From the NCBI RefSeq assembly GCF_037975245.1, contig NC_092569.1, positions 5,443,501 to 5,507,500 on the forward strand: DNA of 64,000 bases. Reading direction: 5' to 3'. A model generated the notes under the pieces. That model was not told where the DNA came from and did no database searches. It saw only the letters and a list, made by a program, of their open reading frames with translations. Made by a program: the position numbers and the translations under genes. How positions within the stretch are numbered: the first letter of the stretch is position 1; the number at the start of each line of letters is the position of its first letter. The stretch is from Apostichopus japonicus. Taxonomy: Eukaryota; Echinodermata; Holothuroidea; Aspidochirotida; Stichopodidae. Of this stretch, positions 40,201-54,239 are shown one piece after another.

Positions 40201-41876
40201 TAAGATCCTAAGGCCAAAAGAAGTATTCAGCAGTCCATTTTCGTTTTTAGATGCTAAGTGATTTGTTGATGGCAAAAACACCCCACCCCACCCCTCCTAC
40301 CCCCCCCCCCCCAATAAATGGTGGGATCATTCCATCTTGATTCCGAAGAAGTCACCTCGACTATACTTTCAGATATAGGCTGCTGTTTTCAGACTTACAA
40401 GCCTCAAGGACACTTGCTGTACTAAAGGCGGAATTTACATTTCCTGTTCTGTCAGAGAAATGTTGTTAGGCTAAACGATGTATATACAACTATATATCAA
40501 CTACTGAGATTTGCACTGGCTTACTGGCTATATGAATGGCATTTTAGTATGTATACCGTTAATTGGAGCTCGTTATAATTAATATGTGGTCGGTTGTTTT
40601 CCCACCAAGTATATCTAACAAAACAGATACAAAACCCCAACGTGTCAACCATATACACGGGTCTATTTTACATTTTACCGTAAACCTTTTGAGTGGCCCA
40701 AAACTGTACGTGAGGCAACCATGTCAAGCGTTGCTTACATTATAGTTCAGATTTACAGTTTAGGTGTGTTAGTATTTTCATTCCTAGCTTTTGATTGACG
40801 TATTATATACTATATATAGCCTATTATAGGGAGGTTATAATGATAGGGAGGTAATAATGAAGGGGCAACAAAAACCGTTGATTTCATACTTGGTTACTCT
40901 AGATGGCATGAAACAAGAATTCAAATTAAACGCACATACTGCTTTAACATATAAATTAAAAGTTTCCTGTATTATGATTGAAATCCCTATGCACTGTTGG
41001 CAGTAACTATATCGTATGCATAACTTAATATGCACACTTGGTTATCATGTGGTCTAAATGTATCTACAGTGTTTGATCTTCATAACACTAGGCTTTCACA
41101 ATGAAGGAAAATTAACGTCAATGTTTAAATAGGTCGGATTTTGCAGAAGTTGTTAGGACTTAACGTCATCTTGTTAAGAAATGCAATAAATTATTCCAGT
41201 ATGCGTGCAGAATATACCCGCGATGCACCAATCTAACTAAAAGCAGTTTTCATTCTATTAGCAGAAGTTCACGTCGCGAAGACAGTTTAATATTCTAATG
41301 ATAAGCAAGTATACTGCACATGTGAAAACGTCATAGAACCGTAGTAATTTCTTACGTTGCCATGGTAGTTCGTATCAATATGTTTATCACGGTGGGGATT
41401 TTACTGTGTTTATTATGTGTGGCCGAAGCAGAGATTATGGAAATTGATCTTCTCGGGCCTTCAGTTTACGACAAAAGTTAACAGATTCAAATCGAAGATT
41501 CCCATTATAGTAGAAGGTAAAACGGACAAATTAAGACGATCGTCTTCTAGGTTAGGTTGCTTGTTGATTAGCTGAATAGTCAACAAGGCTTCCGTTGCCT
41601 AAAAATCACAAATACGCATGCATAGTACTTCAAATTTTCTTATTTTGGCATCTTTTTGGGAGTGTTGATTGGATCAGTGAACCACGGAAACAGATCACTA
41701 AATTTTAACAATTTCCCGCCTTCTTGACTGATTCCGTAACACCACCTACCCTCCCATTCCCCAGTGCACTAACTTGATTGGTCCATCACAATGATATAAG
41801 TGAAGGGACAGACGACGGAGTGACTTCAAAGGAGTCATCCGCTACCATGGTAACGGCTGCAATATATGGATACCAT

Positions 41877-41950
<74 letters not shown>

Positions 41951-42828
41951 ATTTGCAGCCCGGTTTAAACTATACAATTATTATTACCGCACGAATCGAA
42001 CTGCAGTAGTGTAACATTGTAAGGCTTTTATTTGTAGCTCAAGCTATTTACTAAGCTCGCCTTGACATGGATATCAACCACAATGGATATCAGACTTGAA
42101 GTGAGTCCGTTCTAGTATACTCGTATTCTGGTATATAGTTTCTTGTGCTCATATACTCATGGAGTTGTACTCCCATGAGTACTCGGGCCATTTTGAATTC
42201 TAATTCGTTATTAGATATTACAACTGGTGCAAGATTGAATTATGGTCTTCAGTGTGAGTCCAAACATTGCAGCGTGCTAAATGTTTTCAGAAGTACTCCC
42301 GAGAAGGTTCTGACTCTGATAGCCTACTTATTTATAAGTCTTAAAGAGTGATCAATAAGACAATTAAATATCTCAGTATCGAACTGCCTTTGGAAGTTTG
42401 GGCATGAGTGACCATTATTTGTTTTGTTTTTTAGCATATTTGGAGGCAATACTAATGACCAATACTAATGACTAAGTATACTCTACATGCGTTTATATAG
42501 CCCTGTGCTCATGTTATCTTGTTACTTGTACTCATACCGTTGTAACTCATTGTGGACAGTCTGTTGAACACCATATGAAGGTTTACTTACATGCTGAAAT
42601 CACCTTACCTATTGTTAGCCTGGGCGGGTCCGTACATTCTCCCTCTGCAAATCGCGCCACCAATGCCGACTTGCCCGTCCCAGCGTCGCCAATCAAAATG
42701 GCGGATATCTGCACTTCTTTACTGTTATTGTTTTGCATGGTTTCTATCAGTTTAGCCGCAGTTTCACCCGCGGCCTTGGGGTCTCTTGCACTAAAATTGA
42801 ATTCTGCAGGGTTATCGCCATGACTCAT
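37149..42828 (-). CDS. Rab-type small GTPase B, complete, five exons
   Basis: Exons in order: 42828-42609, 40006-39804, 39025-38936, 37956-37852, 37256-37149, giving 241 residues. Seen: N-terminal extension of about 45 residues, P-loop GDAGTGKS (G1), switch I Thr in LTIGIDF, WDTAGQEKYR (G3, catalytic Gln kept), NKVD (G4), VSA (G5) and a basic di-Cys tail KRCC followed by six more residues. The Rab-specific strings GIDF, RFQLWDT and YYRRAMGVVLVYDVT are present. Known: Rabs are membrane-traffic switches anchored by prenylated C-terminal cysteines. Intron 3 is GC-AG. Two AATAAA signals lie within 25 nt of the stop. Intron phases match Rab A. Subfamily not assigned. Confidence 0.9.
37852..37956 (-). 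CDS. Rab B exon 4: G5 motif
   Basis: The acceptor is ATACTTTTCAG and the donor is GATACG|GTAAGG; phase 0 to phase 0, 105 nt. It encodes LAKEIGCSFFEVSARENQGV and helix alpha-5 (YESFVSFAGDILNDT). Confidence 0.92.
38936..39025 (-). CDS. Rab B exon 3: G4 motif, GC donor
   Basis: The chosen acceptor is TTTCTTGATCTCAG, giving FAHPQSVWLLLGNKVDLEDW and then REVSTERGEK. This is exactly 90 nt, the same as exon 3 of Rab A. A second acceptor, CTCACCCGCAG, lies 15 nt further in and would drop five residues. The donor is AAAAG|GCAAGT: a GC instead of GT, in otherwise perfect consensus. Confidence 0.88.
39804..40006 (-). CDS. Rab B exon 2: switch I/II
   Basis: The acceptor is TTTCATTTAG and the donor is AGGAG|GTAAAT; phase 1 to phase 0, 203 nt. 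It encodes IDFSIAKFKLNGLEMRFQLW, then DTAGQEKYRAITTSYYRRAM and VVLVYDVTKEKSF. Confidence 0.92.
40007..42608. other. Rab B intron 1 (2.6 kb) and its contents
   Basis: GT-AG intron with an AT microsatellite (41878-41945), a poly-C run near 40300 and no other recognisable feature. Confidence 0.7.
41878..41945. repeat. (AT)n microsatellite
   Basis: About 68 bp of uninterrupted AT inside Rab B intron 1. Confidence 0.95.
42609..42828 (-). CDS. Rab B exon 1: N-terminal extension and P-loop
   Basis: ATG at 42828; donor ATAG|GTAAGG in phase 1. It encodes MSHGDNPAEFNFSARDPKAA, a polar linker, then AILIGDAGTGKSALVARFAE (G1) and LTIG of switch I. Confidence 0.88.
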
Positions 42829-45800
42829 TCCTCTCTAGTATCGAGAATAGAATTAAAAACAAGATGGAAATCCCTCCTCTGATATCGTAACAAATACTAA
42901 ACCTCTTTCTTCCGTCAGTACTGCAGCAGTGGTTGATATTTCCAGCAAAGAAATGAAACCCCCGCGTTAAAGTAAAACGGAGAAATGTAAAAAGTTCCAC
43001 AAATTGTCTGCAGAGATCTACCGACAGATGTAAATATCACAGTAATGTGCGCTGTCGAATCTCTGTGGTTGGTACGGGCAGGCCTGTACAACGATATCCT
43101 ATGATACGCTCACACACCGCTGATCTGCACTGTGCTGAAATATCAGCTAAGCCACCCTGAATGAACTTGTCCGTTTCCGTTTGGAATTATGTGCAAGAGT
43201 CGAAGACTGGTGAAAAACAGGTGAACTTGACGGTTGCTAATGGACTACTGGAAAATATAAAGAGAGAAATAGAATATTGATATTAAATAAATATGGGCAA
43301 TTCTAAACAAATCAGGTTAAAGAAAGTATGGACGAGTTGTTGTTCAAGTGCGTATAGCGAATGTATTAATGTGTGAGACACCCCGGGCTATGCACGGTCG
43401 ATACACCATCAGTTGGTGAGATAAAAACCTGGAAATGACTCGTTGGAATGACGGAAGTTTTGTGGCTCCACTGGTAAGGAAAAGAAAGAAACTGATAATT
43501 TATTTAACTGGAGGTCATTTCCGTAACAAACACGTTGCACGTATTGTTGTTGCTGTCTCATTAACGTAAAACTAACTTCGTTTGATCACTAGCTTGCCAC
43601 TCCATATGTAAAACTACATTAGTATTGGACGTTATGTAGTGGGCGGTGATACCCGCGTGTTTCTGTTGTTCATGTCACCTACTTTCGAAAGTGTTCTTAG
43701 TCGGTGGAAGTGAGGGTAAGGGATGTGGCTATGAGGGCCGACAGGCCGTTTTGCGTGACTCCCTCATAAAGTTACTGCATTATAATTGTATTTTTCATTA
43801 TAGCTATGCATACTGTATAGCAGTTTGGTATCCTGCACGGGCCCTGTTGTCGTCATGCCTGTTAGTATAAGAAGCCCTCTAGTATATAGTCCGAGTGGTC
43901 GACAAAGGGCGCAGTAGTCTCGAGTTATTGGTTAATATAAGAAAGATCTTTTTTTTCTGTGCCCGGCGTGCATAGCTACACGCGTACAGTGTCATGTTCC
44001 CGCGATGATGTAACGGTGCCTTCCTAGCGGCAGCCGAGTCAACCTATGCGTTTGTTTCTATCACTTCTAAGATAAACTTAGTTCCTATACCCATAAAACA
44101 ATTCTGTTACAACCAACTACAATGTGGACATATTGGGAACACTATAGCTAGGCTACTATAAATTTCAACCATTGGGAACATAATGAAGCAGCTCCCACGA
44201 GCCCCCCCCCCCTCCTATTAGGTTGGCCTTTCTCAAATTGTAATATTGTCGCATACGTGGATATACTTGACCTTTATACATTTTCTCGCTGTTCCATATA
44301 ATAACTGGTTAATTGAGTTGAGTTAATTGAGTTGGACGCCGTGCAGACTGTCCCGGAGGACAGCTTTAAACAGAGCTAAATAGACTGACTGATATATTGT
44401 AAAAACCAATTACATACTCACCGTATGAAAAAAACAAACCTCAATTCTGTTCCACGTCAAACTTCGAGTATCTAGTATCATACACTTACCATATTGGAGT
44501 AATCCTAATTTGTATACATCAACTCGGTACTCAACCATAGCATTTACGAAGCTCTCCGGGTTATAGGCTGTACACAAAGTCGAACTACTGAAACGTACTG
44601 ATCCTGTTAACTTTACAGCTTTTACTATATTTCCCCCTGATGTCAATGATTTCAATATGTTTTAATATCCCTTTAATTTACTAACATAAACAAACTAACC
44701 TTTGGTTCCATACAATTGTTACCGATTATCCATTCGAAAGGGGGAAAAATTCCCAAAGTATGTATCTTGCAAATCGGATACTTATAATAAATCCTGCCAC
44801 ACTCGGTTAAAAATCACAAGAACGTTACTATAGAAACATTGGCTTTCATGTCAATTCACAAAGTGACAAAGAACAAGTGGTAGGCGCGTAGGTATATACC
44901 TCACCATACCTCACCAGTGAGGCGGTCCTATGTTATATATAGCTTTCCGTGTGTGTATAAATATGGCCATTAAATGCATGGTACATTGCGCGCATGCATG
45001 CACGTAGGCTACAATATACGGTATGCCTATATCAGGACTTTGATGCCCATTTTCTAATCTGCAGTGAACAAGTGTTTTTTCCTGGTTAACTCTGGTGATT
45101 ATGTAACGTGTTAGATATAGTAGTAACAACACCGCTGGAATGCATACCGTTTCTTATTCATATTTACATAGAGTAAACAAATATACACATTGTTATCATC
45201 AAACAATGTTCCTTTAACAATCACCGTGTTCGACGAAGGCCATTGCTATAGGAGTGAAACATAAGGTATTGTATAAACTGCTATGGCATTCGTTATTTAT
45301 TCATGAACATTGACTTTCTTTTTACTTCGTTCCTTCGTAGGCCTATATCCCATTGTGTTTATTACAGTGATGTCAGTATACAACATGAGCATAGTCTGCA
45401 TGGCGTGACTAAAATTGAAAAGCTTCAACTCTCACAATAGTGATTAAGTAAACAATGCACAAGGTTGACTTGATTTTAAACAGAATTATCAGATATACTG
45501 TTGAGGCCCATTTCGGGCCGGGGACAATTATATCGCAGGGATCGCCCCACGTTTGAAGTCTTTCTTTCTCCGTAAAAGTATACGAATTACAAGAATGAGA
45601 ATACATTATTTTATCTATTATTTTCTCGGGCCACTAAAAGACCGGGGTCCTCTGGGCTGTAGACCCCTGACTCCAGTTCTCTCGTCATGCACGGTAACAG
45701 GAAATGTATATCTGTCTCCGACGAGTGCAGATTTTAGCACGAACAGTATAGAGGTATATACAACCTTTATCAACTTACCAGGTGGGGCTGTGTTTGTAAT

Positions 45801-47336
45801 TTTTCATCCCTCTCTTTCTCTGTCAATCCAAGTTTAAAATGAATCCAGCCTACTGGGTGACCAATCACTTTTCATCACCAGAATATAAATGCATTATATA
45901 ACATCGTTGGCATACGGTTAACCTGCATACCTCGCTATTGTTTATACCCATATACTGTACAACCGTTAATACGAATCACAAAATGTTCTTTCACCCCATT
46001 TTGAATGCTCTATAGTACGGTTTTATTGCATCTATTCCGGCAGTACTATAGAAAATAGCTTTCATTTCCTCTCTGAAAATTAACCATATCAAGCCAATAT
46101 AACGCTACGAAATAATGAGCTTACGTCAGAAATGATTCATAAAAATATACCCAAAGGCATCGAAGGAGGTCAACCAAAAGAGAAAAAAATCTGATTCATT
46201 AGAACAGTTTTAAGAAAAAGATAACGAAGTTATACTGATTTTGCTATGAATATTGCATTATTGTATTCGGGTAACTTGATGGATTATAACTGTGCTATCA
46301 CAAATGATCTACACGAAGCAAAGTTTGGACTTTATAAATGCACATAGATAGAGTTCGTGTGGTATAGGCTTTATAGACCTAAGCTATGGAATAGCTGGAA
46401 ATATAGTCGGTCTATACGGATTTTATGTGTAGAGTTATACTTTATAGGGGGTCTTCAGTTTAACATGTAGCCTATATAAGAAGAATCGACCACATTTTCG
46501 GGTGGTGGAAAGTCTTGTTCCCCTTCCCGTTCCCCCTATTGGTCCCAGTCCCGTACCCATTTCACGTGCCCCATCCCTCGTCCCCAACATAGAACTTTCT
46601 AAATCTATAATTTATCGTAGTCACCTGCACACGAACACACACACGTCTTTGTGTTTTCAGATATCACAGAAGACCTGAAAAGTATATAGTACCAGAATGC
46701 AGCGCGGTCCTTTGATCACAATTAACTCTTATCTGGAACAATACCTGCTGACATGCATAGGAACAAAATGATTGCATCAATAATCTATCAAGAGTAAATC
46801 GACCTCTCTTTCTGTTTTGGTGTTTCAAGGATTTAAGATAGTAAGTCCGTTCCGGCATGATTTCATCATGTGACTGCATTTGACTTCGACCACCAATTAT
46901 TTCTCTAAGGTTTCCTTACCATAAAACTGAGGGCTTTTATCTACGTCACTGATTGGCCATATAAACATATGACTGTTCACACAAATTGGATAATTCTGCC
47001 TATTAAAGGTTTGGTACATCCATAAAACAGTCAAATAAGGTGCACCTCCCCGTCTCATGTACCTTAAATGGCTTGCAACACAAACTGGTGAGAAACGTGT
47101 TTGGTCACGATGTTTCATATAGTGATACACACGGAACAGTTTATCACACATTTTTCCACATATCACTTACGAACAATTATAGATTAAACAACAATAATTT
47201 TCTTCTTGCGTTTTAAAATGGAACTATACTACAGTGTAAAGAAAACTCGAGATTTTGAAAGCAATACAAATTGTTTATGCTGAAACTCGACAATGTGTTT
47301 ATAACTCCTAATGAAGCTGTGAGTTAACTTCCCTTT

Positions 47337-47394
47337 CTGACGAAGATCCTGCTAGGATCGAAACGTCAAGCACTCTAACCTTTATTCAAAATAA
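47337..47394 (+). other. Hammerhead-like motif followed by AATAAA
   Basis: CTGACGAAGATCCTGCTAGG continues ATCGAAACGTC. CTGANGA and GAAAC are hammerhead ribozyme core strings, here around a GATCC/GGATC hairpin with one extra A, and the ends TGACG/CGTCA pair. AATAAA follows at 47389. Such motifs are known in Penelope-like and other retroelements; whether this is a ribozyme or a relic is not decidable by eye. Confidence 0.35.
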
Positions 47395-49409
47395 AGTTAT
47401 CAAAAACAGTATAGCTTGGTATTCACTATTCACTGTTCAGTCTTCCGTGTATAAAGGGAAAACGTTCGCTTGGATCAATGTATTCGTAGGTTTCAGAATA
47501 GAATGGATTGATTATGAAGGTTTAACTTAAAGCATTATTCAGGTTTGCAGTTATGTTTCCATGTCAATTCTCTGTCTCATTAGTAACTTTAGTAACAAAC
47601 ACTGTTTTCTTTCCATATCATTTCATTTCAGCGTAAGTTTTGTCTTTTTTTTCTGTGAGGGCAAACTAGTTAGATAATAAATTAAACAAAATCTGTAAAG
47701 TTTTCTGCAATTTTTTCGTGCCCAACTAGAAATCAAAATGATGGCAACATATACTGTATATAGTGTTTCACCTAAATTTATCTTCTCTTTTTGCTTATTT
47801 TTACCAAATTTCTGTCATTGCTATATAGAAAATGTTTTTGTTGGATATTATCAAGATAGAGGACGCACCTTTAGCGTAAGCGTTGTATAGCCGAATCAAC
47901 TGACCCAGAGTTCTGCTTCAAAGTATGGTTATGCGCATGATCGATATTGGCCAATATTATACCAATCTATACCGCGTATTTGCCAAAAATAACATTGTAA
48001 TTGAACGAGACATCATTTTTAACCGTTTCTACACTTTCTTCCTTTATTATAAATAAATCCGTTCGATTCTATACAACATATATAGGCAGTATTCTTCATC
48101 CAGACACGTATAGGCCTCTATAGGCTACATCTATATATAGGCCTATATATAGACTACATTAATTACAAAAGCGGATATTTAAAAAAAAAATCATTTTATA
48201 TGAAATTTGAGAAGTTATACTTGATAAATGAAGCATAATCTATGAGATTTCGGAACATAGTGCAGTATAAAAAATTCTCAAAATGCAACTAAAATAACCG
48301 CTTTAATTTCTCTGCATCTGGTAAATACATCTGTGTGTATATAGCGATGGCTTGACCTCCGACGGATGACACACGGTTCCAACCGATATATTTGATTTTA
48401 AGACACTTTCGTTTACAGAGAATATAGCCACTTGTGTAAACTTAATTCATCATATATAGGCAAACCGTATAGGCCAATGTACGTACATGTTTAACAAGCA
48501 TTTGTCATTGAAATTTGGAATGTTGCTTGGTTCTGCAAACAAGAGTATATTGGTTTTAATACCAATCAATGAGTCTATAGAGGCATTTTAGACGCACGCA
48601 CATATTATTATGCCTGCACGTATATATCCAATAGGCATGTATAGTCAGCAGAATGACTGCATGTATACGAATAGCAGACACATGTATACAACTCTATACC
48701 GTGGTACACAAGAAAACGTTTTTACCCCAACACTGGGTATGTATGTATTCCACCAAATTTGGGTAACGTTTGGCCACAAACAAGTAAAATGCAGACAATT
48801 TTGACGAATTTGTCACCTTTAGCAATTAAATTGGTTAAACTGTCGAAATCTGACTGGTTTGTTTGGGGGCAGAGTGCGACTATTAAAGGCCATTATTAGC
48901 GAGAATTGACTCTTTGAGAGTATCCAGATTGATCACTCTTTAGAGGAGTGAAAGTCACTCTAATCCTAGAGTGACGTCACGTCCGAACTTTAAACACTAA
49001 AATGAGTGAGTGGTTTCACTTTACAAGATCTAAATAATGTATATATAGACTGAATAAGCTCTGTGGGTAATACTGAAATCACTCCTCAAAAGGGTGATCA
49101 TTGTGGACACTTTTGTAAAAGCGAATTCTCACTCTTGAAGATTCAGACTGTACAGCTAACCCCCCCCCCCCCGACCCTCACAGCCCTTCAACCCAACGCA
49201 CAAAAACTACTGCACCATCCTTGCGTGTACACCTATATACTCCTAATAGCCTTATAATATAATTTGTTTCAGAAAGCCCTATTTGACGTTGCCATTTTTT
49301 TCTTAGGGAACAGGTCCAGACCAATATAAAACGACACCAGGCCACACCCCATCCCTACAGTAAGACTAAGTAAAACATATATGTCGCTACATGGTAATTA
49401 ACGAATGAC

Positions 49410-49615
49410 ATTTAATAATAATAATAATAAATGCAAATTTATATAGCGCCAATATCCAGAGGAAAACCAATGCTCATTGGCGCTAGTGCTCAGGGAAGGC
49501 AGTTAAAAATAGTTTTGAGTCTGTTTTTGAAAATGTTAACGTTGTGTGCCGACTTGATGTGCAGTGGAAGTGAGTTCCAAAGAGTAGGAGCGGCATTAGA
49601 AAACGATCGTTGACC
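49410..49615 (+). repeat. Dispersed TTTATATAGCGCC repeat with AAT tract
   Basis: AATAATAATAATAATAA is followed by TTTATATAGCGCC, then GCTCATTGGCGCTAG and about 130 nt more. It shares its core with the fragment at 2164-2230. The ORF across it is probably not a gene. Confidence 0.55.
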
Positions 49616-51847
49616 AAATGACTAAAGTTACTTTATTTAACTCGTTTGATAGCTGACTTGATGCCCTTATCACTGGTATACCGCAATACCAATCTGAACC
49701 TAATGTGAACACGAATTAGTTACATCGACGTATATGCACTTGATATATAGAGGGGCTATACAGGGAGTTATTTCAATGGCTTCAGTCCACTGCTTGAATG
49801 GGCCACCCCACATCCACTGCTTGAACTGCCCCCCTCTCTCTCACACACCACCACACGTCGCCCTTCCATCTAAACTGCAACATCACCTTTTTTGAAGTAA
49901 TTAAGACTAATTAATTACGGATTTGTCACAGCATGCGATGTATATGTGCATTTATGAACTAACCTAACACTGGTCATATATTTAAACTACTAAGCATATG
50001 ATAATCACAGGGGTGTATACGTTGATATATATACCATTGAATAATATAGGCACCTAATACCAACACAGCTGTATTACAATTTTTAGACTTTGAAATTGAC
50101 AAAACCAAAGAGAAACAAAGAATAAATAAAGTAAGTGAGTAAGTGAGCGAGAAAGATCAATCATAATACGTGTTAAAGGTTAATCAACTGCGTAAAAGAT
50201 GAATGGATTAATAATGCTTATCAATAGGTTGTATTTTCTATATTCTGCCTGTTAGAAATCCCCCAACAATCTCGGTACTACACCTCAGTACATGTCTATA
50301 GGGCTAACGTTTGTGGAAATACAACATTAGCGATCACGGTTCACGTAGTGAGTATGAATAAATAATAAACGTTGTTCAATAGACTGGACGTGATATATTA
50401 TGTATGCTATATGACAAACCTTCAAATACTGTCCAACTTCTGTCGCAAGTTTCAAACAGAAGATTCTCGATTCCGTATGCCGACGATATTTATATCTTCC
50501 AAAAATTCACTTTTGGAGAGTTAAGATGTGGATAGATTTGAAACACAGAGATCAGATTCAAGTTCAATTAACTGCACAATAACAAAACAGTTGTAAAAAA
50601 AAAAATGATTTGAAAGCAACGCCTCACCTGTGTAGGCCTATTAAATCCCGTATATTAACCTGTGGTCTGCATACCACGAATGTGAATACTGCTAGTGCTT
50701 CCAAACTGTTAGGCGAACAATATTAAATGCTTGGATTCCTCAATATACATATGCACACGCACGTTTGCAATATAGTGAAATATCAAACGCCAATAACACA
50801 GCACGTTACGTATTCCTGCTTGGAGAATAAACTGTTTGGGGAAATGTCATCACATGTAAAAATGGGTAGGAATATGGAGAGGAAGAGGCAGACTGGTTTA
50901 ATTGACGGTTCGATGAGTAAGGTCGAGATGAGTATGATGACTCACGGATGCATGTAGGCGGAGATTCAGCATGGGATGGAGAATCAAAATAGGATGTATT
51001 TACTATCTACAGTAGACGGACTCGAAGGAAAGCATATAGTAATATACATAAACAGACCAAGTGTATTCGTGAACGTAAAACTTGACGTCACAGAATAGGT
51101 GGAAAATTAGGATCATTTCATCATATAATCAGAACTGATATGTTTATTGAATCGAATACTTGCGTCACAGCAATAAATCACCAGTCGTTAGGGGAAAATT
51201 CAGATAAAAATAATAACAATATGTTCCGGAAAAGGATTTAGCAATAAATAGTTGTTTCGGTTGGTTTTACACATGATTCCATATACAAGTGTCATTTTAG
51301 GTTAACCGAGTATTTCTTATAATCAGTTATTATTATTAGAAGGTGAATGTTTGGATGAACAAAATTCAGTAAATTCATGAGTAAAATGAGTAGTAATACC
51401 GTAGTGTTAACAGCAGTAGCTCTGTTTAGAAGTAGCAGGCCCGCCCGTATATATAGCCAGAGTTGGATTGAGTTTTCTTGCTTTTGGTGTTGTTTGGGGG
51501 GGGGGGGCATATTTGTGCTGATAACCACTTTGGGTAAGCAGGAAGATGGAAAATGGTGCCATTATTTTCATCATTATAACGTAAGATATTATAACGTTTG
51601 TTAGTGTGTTATTAAATGTATATAGGCCTAGGCCATTTTCATGTAAGTCTATAAATTAAAACGGTAGGTGAAAATCCCCCATTGTTTCTTCTTTCGCAAG
51701 TCACTACACCAGTGCATGAATTCATTTATAACGACTCCGCTAATGTGTCCGCTATATTGAGTAGTAATTCTTTGCTGACAATGAAGGGACATCATCTGTA
51801 ATAACAGTCTGTATACATTCATCTCTATTTTTGTTTTTACTTTGTTT

Positions 51848-51849
<2 letters not shown>

Positions 51850-51892
<43 letters not shown>
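51850..51892 (+). repeat. (GTCT)n microsatellite
   Basis: About ten GTCT units, followed by GTAT and TTTG runs. It creates Cys/Leu/Val and Asp/Arg/Gln/Thr repeat ORFs on the two strands that are not genes. Confidence 0.95.
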
Positions 51893-54239
51893 ATGTATGT
51901 ATGCTTGATTGTTTGTTTGTTTGCTCCCCTCAGCCATGCAATCAGCAATGAAGGGACGGCATTTCGAGAGAGCTGCCGAAACAAAATCGTGACGTGCGAA
52001 ACAACCAAACTGGATCAGAATGTAAGAGTCACTTACAAATTTATTTCTATAAAAATAGTAAAACTCATCCCACAACACCTCTGGATAGTCATTAAACACT
52101 TGACCATCTATTATTTCATTGATTTCGCCGTTGCAATAAGTTACAATTTTTTTAGTAATTTAGTAATTCATCAGTTAGGTTCATGTCGCTATACGAATGA
52201 TTGAGTGATGGGACACTTAAGTGACCGTCTATCCACTTTCTCCAACACCCCCACCATCTCCCCCTCCCCCTGCAGAGCCTCCAATCCCCAGTTGAGGGGA
52301 TTCGCCATGCCCTTTATATCACTGTCCCCATAACTGGCTGAATTTTTCATTCTCCGCCTCCAGTTTTAAATTTCGAGAAATCAATTTTACAGCATATGAT
52401 TCTATCTTACAACAATGTAATTCTTCATGACGTCAACTTAGAACCTCCTGAAGCTGTTTAAGTTCCGTTTTTACATAATTATGATAACTTTCTGGTATGA
52501 AAGGTGTCTGGGCGACAAACATTTTGAGAATCAAATCGAAGTAATTAATCACTATTATGCTCACAAACATTCACTTGGCAGAAAACTTATTATCCATTGT
52601 AACTTTACTGAAGAATTCCTCATATACGCATGCGAATATAGATATGCTGCTACACCATATATATGCACAGTTTTACGGGTACTTTACTAATTACTCTGTA
52701 AATTTTGTCGAGAATGAGTTCTCATCATTTTCACCTTGTCTCTTCTTTCGTTTTGTGTCACTAAGGGAACCATGTGGAAGGAGAAGTTAAATGGCTTCTT
52801 CTTCCCCATCCCCACCCCCTCCCCTCTCTATCGTTATCTGTAGAAAAAAGCAACGCGTGACTGAATAAACCATATTTTGCGGGAAAATCTCAATCGGCTC
52901 AAGTTGACTTCTCGGTTAAAGCCTCTTTAATATTTTATTTCATTGTAGGAATAATATTGCTGCTATTGCTGCTGCTGTCGAGTTGTGAGGTTGGAGGTGG
53001 GGTGTAAGGAGGGTGGGTCACTGGTTTACAAAAGAGATAACGTATGATCAGACCCGGTCTGGGGCATCGAAGCCGTGCCCCTCCCCTCCCCCCAATTTGT
53101 TCCACCACCATGTGTACAAGACATGCACAATATTTTGCACGAATATTTTGCAACTCCATTTTTTGCACCCCCCCCCCCCCACCCCTTGAATTTATGGCCA
53201 TAACCTGGCATGTGTTAGCTCAATGTGGTCAAGTGAGAATTTCCTGGTGTTAGGTGTTTCAGATCGAGCTTTGCGTAGAACTCCAAACTTGAAAAAATAT
53301 ACTATATTACACGTCGACATCAATGCATGTATAAGAACTAACGTAACTTGAAATCCGACCTTACTTAAATGCGTTTTAAGCCTATTGTTGCATTTATTTC
53401 CTAATGTTGTCATGCTATTAAAACGGACCAAATATAATACGGCTTTGACAGCTCCACGGTAAGAACTGTCGAAATCTAAGTAGCATAGATAAAAAAGAAA
53501 CACCAAATGTAGCCTGATTTTTACGGGAAAATCGAATTTGCTTACGTCAAAACCGTGTCGTATCTAACCAGGCGTGATTTTGTCCGCGTTACGTTCACGC
53601 ACTGTTATTTGGGATAGGTCGTATTTGCGTATATGGATATAGAGGGCGTAATTGTCAAAATGTTGGACGCGACACGAAATGTAATCCGTAGACATTACCA
53701 TGTGGTACATACTATAGATCTTATCCCGTGATAGTTGTCACATGACAAATTCATAATCAAAAACGGTAAATCGTTGTTGTTTCCTGGCAAATGTATATGT
53801 GAAGTCTGCACATTTACTGCTGATCTTACGAAATCCAGGGAAGCTCAGCGAAGTGTATACAATAGTTACCCTGCAGTAAACATAGAATCCGGTTATATAG
53901 CCAACACAAAAGTCGTGCATGTGCAATGAACACATACATTGCTCAACGATATGAATGCCCTGTACTTGTTCTTAATAGACGGCCGTTCATACAGGGAAAC
54001 AACCACGTATTCTTGGGGTATACCCTCCCTCCACCTCTAGAATAAGAAATGACCGCTTATCCCGCCGCTTTGGCAGACAGAATATTACAAAATACTATAG
54101 TGTACAATAAATGTGCGGTACAACCTAAACAGTCAGGATCCAAACCAGTGAGTTTTGGGGTTTCTTCAACATTGTTCAAAAGTTGAAAAGTATAGCACTA
54201 TTTTGCAGCTAAAGCCCCCTCAAATTTAGCAAAATTTAT

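Noticed and set aside
51752-52204. Long ORFs around the GTCT microsatellite on both strands
   Set aside because: Their length comes from a stop-free tetranucleotide repeat (QTDR or CLSV repeats), not from a gene.
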